Source: an uncultured bacterium (GTDB lineage Bacteria; Bacillota; Clostridia; Oscillospirales; Oscillospiraceae). From it: 64,000 nt of DNA. Position numbers and translations under genes: made by a program. The stretch covers positions 1 to 64,000 of the forward strand of contig CAMCCC010000001.1 in the NCBI GenBank assembly GCA_945873205.1. The letters are read 5' to 3'. The stretch's first letter is position 1. Every line of letters begins with the position of its first letter. Below the pieces are notes generated by a model that saw nothing but the letters and a program-made list of their open reading frames with translations, ran no database searches and had not been told where the DNA came from. Below are positions 58,546 through 64,000 of this stretch, piece by piece.

Positions 58546-60923
58546 GCATGATTAAGTACAGGATTCACGAGGTGGCGAAGGATTTCAATGTCTCTTCCAA
58601 GGTCATCAGCCAGATCCTTACGGACTATGTGGCCGCACCCAAGAACCATATGCAGGTTCTGGAAAATCATGAGTTGAACGTTATCTTCGACTATATGACC
58701 CAGCACAATCAGGTGGCCAGCCTGGAGGAGATTTTCAATGTTCCCCCCAAGGCGGAGCCGGCTAAGGCTGCCGCTCCCGCGAAGCAGCAGGGCGCCCAGG
58801 AAAAGAAGCAGGATAGCAGGAACGCAAAGCCTGCGGAGAAGCCCGCCGCTGCCGCCCCTTCCGCGCAGAACGCTGCTCCTGTCCAGCAGGCTGCCCAGGA
58901 AAAGAAAAACAAGCCCCATGTGCCCCGCCAGGTGGCTGAGAAGCGGGTGGTGGATACCCGCGGCGGCGCTGCCGTGAATATCGAGAAATACAACGAGCGT
59001 TATGACGACATGGCCGGCAACAAGGCCAACACCAACAATATGCGCCGGGGCAACAAGGAGAAAATCCAGAGCAAGGCCAAGCAGCGCACCAACCAGCAGG
59101 CCGCTTCCGCCAAGCGCCGCCAGGAGGAGCGGGATAAGATGAACCGGCTCCAGTTGGAGATCGCCAAGAAGCAGCAGCTGAAGGTGGAGATTCCTGATGA
59201 GATCGCCGTGGGCGAGCTGGCCTCCCGCATGAAGAAAACCGCTGCCGAGGTCATCAAGCAGCTGTTCAAGCTGGGCGTTTTCGCCTCCATCTCCGATGTG
59301 ATCGATTATGACACCGCCGCTCTGGTGGCCATGGAAATGGGCTGCAAGGTGGAGAAGGAAGTCATTGTCACTGTGGAGGAGCGTCTGATTGACGACCATG
59401 AAGACAAGGCAGAGGATCTGGTTCCCCGTGCTCCCGTTGTGGTGGTCATGGGCCACGTTGACCACGGCAAGACCTCTCTGCTGGACTATATCCGTCATGC
59501 CAATGTGGCCTCCGGCGAGGCCGGCGGCATCACCCAGCACATCGGCGCCTACACCGTGGAGATCAACGGCAGCCCCATCACCTTCCTGGATACCCCGGGC
59601 CATGAGGCTTTTACCTCCATGCGTGCCCGCGGCGCCATGGTGACGGATATTGCCATCCTGGTGGTGGCGGCGGACGACGGCATCATGCCCCAGACCATTG
59701 AGAGCATCAACCACGCCAAGGCCGCCGGCATCCCGGTAGTGGTGGCCATCAACAAGATGGATACCGTGGGCGCCAACCCCGAACGCATCAAGCAGCAGCT
59801 TACCGAGTATGATCTGGTCAGCGAGGAGTGGGGCGGCGACACCATCATTTGCCCCATCTCCGCCAAGACCGGCATGGGCATTGACAACCTGCTGGAGAAC
59901 CTGGTCATCCTGGCCGAGGTGCAGGAGCTGAAGGCCAACCCCAACCGGGCGGCAAAGGGCGCTGTTATCGAGGCCCGGCTGGACAAGGGCCGCGGCCCCA
60001 TCATGACCGTCCTGGTGCAGAACGGCACTCTGAAGCTGGGCGATATCATCATTGCCGGTACCGCCGTGGGCCGTGTGCGCACCATGATCAACGACAAGGG
60101 CCAGCGGGTCACCGAGGCAGGGCCCTCCACCCCGGTGGAGATTTCCGGCCTGTCCGAAGTGCCCAGCGCCGGCGATACCTTCAATGCCGTGGCCGATGAG
60201 CGCATGGCCAGAGAGCTGGCGGAGGAGCGCCGCGTCAAGCAGAGCGCCAACGCCCTGGGCGGCACCAAGAAGGTCAGCCTGGAGGATCTGTTCAGCCAGA
60301 TTCAGGCCGGCGAGATGAAGACCCTGAACATCATTGTCAAGGCTGACGTGCAGGGCTCCGCCGAGGCGGTAAAGTCTTCTCTGGAGAAGATTTCCAACGA
60401 CGAGGTCCGTGTCAAGGTCATCCACAGCGCTGTGGGCGCCATCAACGAGTCCGATGTGATGCTGGCCGCCACCTCCGGCGCCATCATCGTGGGCTTCAAC
60501 GTCCGTCCGGACAATGCCGCCCGGGACAGCGCCGCCCGCAGCAAGGTGGATATGCGCATGTACCGTGTCATCTACGACTGCATCAACGAGATCGAGGCCG
60601 CCATGAAGGGTATGCTGGCGCCCCAGTTCAAGGAAGTCATCATCGGTCATGCCGAGGTTCGTGAGACCTACAAGGTCTCCAAGGTGGGCACCGTCTGCGG
60701 CTGCTACTGCACCGACGGCAAGATCCAGCGCGGCTGCCAGGTGCGCGTCCTGCGGGATAACATCGTCATCCATGAGGGCGAGCTGGCTTCCCTCCGCCGT
60801 TTCAAGGACGACGTGAAGGAAGTGGCCAGCGGCTACGAGTGCGGCATGCAGGTGGAGAAGTTCAACGACATCAAGGTCGGCGACGTGATCGAATGCTTCG
60901 TGATGGAGCAGATCAACCGCTGA
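58542..60923 (+). CDS. infB: Translation initiation factor IF-2
   Basis: 793 residues. The N-terminal IF2_N helix domain ([20 protein letters not shown]) is followed by a Lys/Ala/Gln-rich linker (about 65-210) and a second IF2_N ([20 protein letters not shown]). The GTPase domain has [27 protein letters not shown] and NKMD. Domains II-IV end the protein, including the C-terminal fMet-tRNA-binding part ([12 protein letters not shown]). It positions initiator tRNA on the 30S subunit. It overlaps ylxQ by four bases. Confidence 0.97.
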   Translation: MSMIKYRIHEVAKDFNVSSKVISQILTDYVAAPKNHMQVLENHELNVIFDYMTQHNQVASLEEIFNVPPKAEPAKAAAPAKQQGAQEKKQDSRNAKPAEKPAAAAPSAQNAAPVQQAAQEKKNKPHVPRQVAEKRVVDTRGGAAVNIEKYNERYDDMAGNKANTNNMRRGNKEKIQSKAKQRTNQQAASAKRRQEERDKMNRLQLEIAKKQQLKVEIPDEIAVGELASRMKKTAAEVIKQLFKLGVFASISDVIDYDTAALVAMEMGCKVEKEVIVTVEERLIDDHEDKAEDLVPRAPVVVVMGHVDHGKTSLLDYIRHANVASGEAGGITQHIGAYTVEINGSPITFLDTPGHEAFTSMRARGAMVTDIAILVVAADDGIMPQTIESINHAKAAGIPVVVAINKMDTVGANPERIKQQLTEYDLVSEEWGGDTIICPISAKTGMGIDNLLENLVILAEVQELKANPNRAAKGAVIEARLDKGRGPIMTVLVQNGTLKLGDIIIAGTAVGRVRTMINDKGQRVTEAGPSTPVEISGLSEVPSAGDTFNAVADERMARELAEERRVKQSANALGGTKKVSLEDLFSQIQAGEMKTLNIIVKADVQGSAEAVKSSLEKISNDEVRVKVIHSAVGAINESDVMLAATSGAIIVGFNVRPDNAARDSAARSKVDMRMYRVIYDCINEIEAAMKGMLAPQFKEVIIGHAEVRETYKVSKVGTVCGCYCTDGKIQRGCQVRVLRDNIVIHEGELASLRRFKDDVKEVASGYECGMQVEKFNDIKVGDVIECFVMEQINR

Positions 60924-60938
60924 AATAATTTTATGTGA

Positions 60939-60967
60939 TTGACAGGCGCTTTGCAAAAAGCGCCTGT
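60939..60967 (+). promoter_or_regulatory. Hairpin between infB and rbfA
   Basis: An 11-bp stem ACAGGCGCTTT / AAAGCGCCTGT with a GCAA loop and no T-run; probably an mRNA processing or stability element within the operon. Confidence 0.5.
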
Positions 60968-60984
60968 GCTATAGGAGAACCAAT

Positions 60985-61356
60985 ATGGCATCAAACAAAC
61001 TGGCAAGAACCAACGATGATATTCAGATCGTCCTGTCCAAGCTGCTGCGGGAAATCAAGGACCCCCGGGTGCAGCAGGGAATGATCAGCGTCACCCGGGT
61101 GGAAACCACCGGCGATCTGCGCTACTCCAAGGTGTGGCTGTCCGTCATGGGGATGCAGGACGAGAAGGAGTTTCGCAAGGGGCTCAAGTCCGCTTCCGGC
61201 TGGCTGCGGCGGGAGTTAGGCAACGCCATGAAGCTGCGCTATACCCCGGAACTGGTGTTCGAGGTGGACCACAGCATCGAGTACGGCGCCCACATCAACC
61301 AGGTGATCAACTCCCTGGACATCAAGCACGACGAAGGTGACAGCGATGAACTATAA
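60985..61356 (+). CDS. rbfA: 30S ribosome-binding factor RbfA
   Basis: 123 residues, KH-like fold. It helps mature the 16S rRNA 5' end. Family features are IQIVLSKLLREIKDPRVQQG, ISVTRVETTGDLRYSKVWLS and the late LRYTPELVFEVDHSIEYG. TAGGAG precedes the ATG. It overlaps nrnA by 11 bases. Confidence 0.95.
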   Translation: MASNKLARTNDDIQIVLSKLLREIKDPRVQQGMISVTRVETTGDLRYSKVWLSVMGMQDEKEFRKGLKSASGWLRRELGNAMKLRYTPELVFEVDHSIEYGAHINQVINSLDIKHDEGDSDEL

Positions 61357-62281
61357 GCAGTGTGCCAAGGCCCTGCTGAGCCATGAGAATATCCTGATCC
61401 TGACCCACAAGAACCCGGATGGGGACACCATGGGCTCCGCTGCCGCCCTTTGCAGTGCTTTGCAGCGTGGGGGGAGGACGGCCTGGCTCTATCCCAACCC
61501 CCAGGTCAGCGATAAGCTGCGCCCCTTTGTGGAGAAGTATTTTGCCCCCGCCGGGTACAAGTACAAATATGTGGTTGCGGTGGATATTGCCACAGAAGGC
61601 TTACTTCCCAAGGGTTATGAGGGTTTGGTCAATCTCTGTATCGACCATCACCCCACCAACAGCCATTACGCCGGGGCAGAGCTTGTGAAGGAGGAGAAAT
61701 CCGCCTGTGCCGAGGCGGTGATGGAATTGATATTGAACATCAATACCGACATTACCCCCGAAGAAGCCACCCTGCTCTACATCGGTCTCAGCACCGATAC
61801 GGGCTGCTTCCAGTATGCCAACACCAACGCCGCCACCCTTCGGGCCGGGGCGGAGCTTCTGCGCCTTGGGGCGGACAATAAGCGGGTGAACCTGGTGTTC
61901 TTCCGCAAGGTGAGCCGGGCCCGCCTGCTGCTGGAGAGCATGATCTACGCCGGCATGGGTTATTTCCGGGACGGCAAGATTACCGTTGCCACCGTGACGC
62001 TGGATATGATGGAAAAGGCCGGGGCTACCGAGGATGACTGCGACGATCTGGCCGGTCTTGCCGGCAGGGCGGAGGAGTCGGTGGTGAGCATCACCATCAA
62101 GGAGCAGGCCGACGGCAACTGCAAGATCTCCGTCCGCTCCAACCCGGAGGTCAGCAGCAGCCAGATCTGCGCCGTCTTTGGCGGCGGCGGCCACGATATG
62201 GCTGCCGGCTGCACCATCATGGGCACGCCGGAAAAGGCCAAAGAGCTGCTGCTGCAGGTCATTGACGAGGTCTGGAAATGA
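61346..62281 (+). CDS. nrnA: Bifunctional oligoribonuclease/PAP phosphatase NrnA (DHH family)
   Basis: 311 residues. It degrades short RNA and 3'-phosphoadenosine phosphate. The DHH phosphoesterase motifs are THKNPDGDTMGSA, VVAVDIA, CIDHHPTN and LSTDTGCFQYAN, and the DHHA1 domain ends with FGGGGHDMAAGC. AAGGTGA supports the ATG at 61346 over an in-frame GTG at 61337. It joins truB with an ATGA overlap. Confidence 0.94.
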   Translation: MNYKQCAKALLSHENILILTHKNPDGDTMGSAAALCSALQRGGRTAWLYPNPQVSDKLRPFVEKYFAPAGYKYKYVVAVDIATEGLLPKGYEGLVNLCIDHHPTNSHYAGAELVKEEKSACAEAVMELILNINTDITPEEATLLYIGLSTDTGCFQYANTNAATLRAGAELLRLGADNKRVNLVFFRKVSRARLLLESMIYAGMGYFRDGKITVATVTLDMMEKAGATEDDCDDLAGLAGRAEESVVSITIKEQADGNCKISVRSNPEVSSSQICAVFGGGGHDMAAGCTIMGTPEKAKELLLQVIDEVWK

Positions 62282-63147
62282 ACGGCATCCTGCTGATCGA
62301 TAAGCAGCCGGATTGGACCAGCAACGACGTGGTGGCCAAGTTGAAGGGCATCCTGCACCAGCGGCGCATCGGCCACTCCGGCACCCTGGACCCTATGGCC
62401 ACCGGGCTGCTGGTGGTGTTTGTGGGCCGGGCCACCCGGGCGGTGGAATTTGCGGAAGGCCATGACAAGCGCTATATCGCCGGGCTGCGCCTGGGCATCA
62501 CCACCGATACCCAGGACATTACCGGCAGGGTGCTGGAAGCGAAGGACGTCACTGTCACAAGGGAAGAATTGGAGCAGGCTCTGGTGGGCTTTCGGGGTGA
62601 GATTCAGCAGATCCCGCCCATGTATTCCGCCATCAAGCAGAACGGCCGGCGCCTTTACGATATTGCCCGCAAGGGCGGCGAAGTGGAGCGCAAGCCCCGC
62701 GCCATCACCATCCATGACCTGCGCGTGATTGACGGGCAGGAAGGGGACTGGCTGCTGGATGTCCGCTGCTCCAAGGGAACTTATGTGCGCACCCTCTGTC
62801 ATGACCTGGGCCGGGCCCTGGGCTGCGGCGGCTGTATGAGCAGCCTGCGCCGGGTGGAGGCGGGCCAATTTTCCGTGGATCAGGCTGTGACGCTCTCCCA
62901 GGTGCAGCAAATGGCCGATGCAGGCCGGATGGAAGAACTGTTGCTGCCGGTGGACAGCTTGTTTCAGGTGTATCCCCGCTGTACCGCCAGTGCTTCGCAG
63001 GAGAAAAAAATCCGCTGCGGCAACCAGGTGAAAACCGGGCTTGCCGGCGGCGACTACCGTGTCTACACGGAAAGCGGAGAGTTTCTCATGCTGGGCCGGG
63101 TGGAAGACGGTATCATGAAAACAGTAAAGAGCTTTTTTGAGGTATAA
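62278..63147 (+). CDS. truB: tRNA pseudouridine-55 synthase TruB
   Basis: 289 residues. It makes pseudouridine 55 in the T loop of tRNA. The sequence shows GILLIDKQPDWTSNDVV, the catalytic Asp in GHSGTLDPMATGLL, KRYIAGLRLG, QIPPMYSAIKQNGRRLYDIA, and CSKGTYVRTLCHDLG, then a C-terminal PUA-like part. It overlaps nrnA by four bases. Confidence 0.96.
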   Translation: MNGILLIDKQPDWTSNDVVAKLKGILHQRRIGHSGTLDPMATGLLVVFVGRATRAVEFAEGHDKRYIAGLRLGITTDTQDITGRVLEAKDVTVTREELEQALVGFRGEIQQIPPMYSAIKQNGRRLYDIARKGGEVERKPRAITIHDLRVIDGQEGDWLLDVRCSKGTYVRTLCHDLGRALGCGGCMSSLRRVEAGQFSVDQAVTLSQVQQMADAGRMEELLLPVDSLFQVYPRCTASASQEKKIRCGNQVKTGLAGGDYRVYTESGEFLMLGRVEDGIMKTVKSFFEV

Positions 63148-63153
63148 ACAGGA

Positions 63154-64000
63154 ATGTCAGAGATAAAGAGAGCCATTGCGCTGGGCTTTTTTGACGGCGT
63201 ACACATCGGCCATGGGGCGCTGCTGGAGCGGACCAAGCAGCGGGCGGCCCAGATCGGGGCTATGCCCTCGGTGCTCAGCTTCGACGTGCACCCGGACAAT
63301 CTGGTTTTCGGCAGGGAGACGCCGCTGATCAACAGCGCCATCGGCCGGGAGGACATCATCCGCCGGATCTACGGCATTGACAATGTGGTCTTTCTCCATT
63401 TCAACCAACGCCTGATGCGCATGCCCTGGCAGGACTTTGCCGATAACATCATCCAGGAGCTGAACATCGGCTGGATCGTGGTGGGCCATGATTTCTGCTT
63501 TGGCTACAAGGGCGAGGGAACAGCCCGGCGCTTGCAGGAATATTGTGAGGCACGGGGCATAGGCTGTGATATCATCCAGCCTGTGATGCTGGACGGCCGG
63601 GTGGTCAGCTCCACCTATATCCGCCAGCTGATCGCCGAGGGCGATATGGAGCAGGCCCGGCGTTATCTGGGCCATCCCCACTGCCTGGCCAATATCGTCC
63701 GCTCCGGCTACCATCTGGGTACCAAAATGGGCACGCCCACCATCAACATGTATTTCCCTGACGGGGTGCTGGTGCCCAAGTACGGAGTCTATGTGACCAA
63801 GGTGATCCTGGAGGACGGCAGCAGCTATGTGGCGGCCACCAACGTGGGCCTGCGCCCCACCACCGGGGACAATGAGCGGGCCAATGTGGAGAGCCATATC
63901 CTGGACTACTCCGGCAATCTCTATGACCGGCAGGCCCGGGTGGAGTTCTACTCCTATATCCGCCCCGAACGGAAGTTTGAGGATTTTGACGCCCTTTCCC
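63154..64000 (+). CDS. ribF: Riboflavin kinase/FAD synthetase, N-terminal part (cut by window edge)
   Basis: About 282 residues are visible and the frame is open at the right edge. The FAD synthetase (nucleotidyltransferase) domain has ALGFFDGVHIGHGALLERTK, VVGHDFCFGYKG and STYIRQLIAEGDMEQARRYL. The riboflavin kinase domain starts with GTKMGTPTINMYFPDG and continues through GLRPTTGDNERANVESHILD. It makes FMN and FAD from riboflavin. Last known member of the rimP-infB operon order. Confidence 0.95.
   Translation, partial: MSEIKRAIALGFFDGVHIGHGALLERTKQRAAQIGAMPSVLSFDVHPDNLVFGRETPLINSAIGREDIIRRIYGIDNVVFLHFNQRLMRMPWQDFADNIIQELNIGWIVVGHDFCFGYKGEGTARRLQEYCEARGIGCDIIQPVMLDGRVVSSTYIRQLIAEGDMEQARRYLGHPHCLANIVRSGYHLGTKMGTPTINMYFPDGVLVPKYGVYVTKVILEDGSSYVAATNVGLRPTTGDNERANVESHILDYSGNLYDRQARVEFYSYIRPERKFEDFDALS

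Overview
The window is GC-rich chromosomal DNA from a spore-forming Gram-positive bacterium, most likely an anaerobic gut Clostridia of the Oscillospiraceae type. The evidence is the spoIIAA-spoIIAB-sigF operon, an uninterrupted sigK, an alaS T-box leader, a TPP riboswitch, LPXTG/sortase surface proteins, fused ABC transporters, and the Firmicutes order mltG-U32 protein-alaS. Apart from one short inverted-repeat element there is no insertion sequence, prophage or CRISPR array, and most of the window is ordinary core genome. Family names come from recognising motifs by eye; no database search was run.

Layout. 1-2.6 kb: end of valS, then the forespore sigma-F operon. 2.6-5.1 kb (minus): a polytopic GT-C-like membrane protein and a GH25 muramidase. 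5.2-14.7 kb: pcrA, an EamA transporter, a MITE-like inverted repeat, a FliB-like protein, prfC, a cyclodeaminase-like protein, glycerate kinase, a sirtuin and thymidylate kinase. 14.8-24.9 kb: a 47-residue Cys-rich microgene on the minus strand, mltG, a U32 tRNA-hydroxylation protein, T-box and alaS, a HIT protein, comEC, holA and rnmV. 25-34.1 kb: two minus-strand membrane proteins, tRNA-Arg(CCT), a fused ABC transporter, a thiol-redox set (thioredoxin, DUF6132-like protein, CcdA, TlpA-like protein), a conserved membrane protein of unknown function and purine nucleoside phosphorylase.

34.4-44.9 kb is the main accessory region, a sortase-assembled pilus locus: coiled-coil protein, signal peptidase I, a 1868-residue LPKTG protein whose N-terminal part carries twelve HxHxxxC units, an LPSTG pilin, a class C sortase, an LPQTG minor pilin and a second sortase. 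Composition inside the pilin gene shifts from about 60% GC at both ends to about 47% in the exposed middle, suggesting diversification of the displayed part.

45.0-51.5 kb: sigK, then a TPP-riboswitch-controlled thiamine salvage operon (thiW, thiM, thiE, HAD phosphatase, thiD, cytX, thiN). It has no thiC and no thiL; a HAD phosphatase translationally coupled to thiE may supply the missing step. A second, unidentified structured leader lies between the TPP terminator and thiW. 51.6-56.1 kb: a nucleotide-sugar dehydratase, an AGCS symporter and an M15 carboxypeptidase. 56.1-64 kb: the classic rimP-nusA-rnpM-ylxQ-infB-rbfA-nrnA-truB-ribF operon, with a terminator in its short leader; ribF runs off the end.
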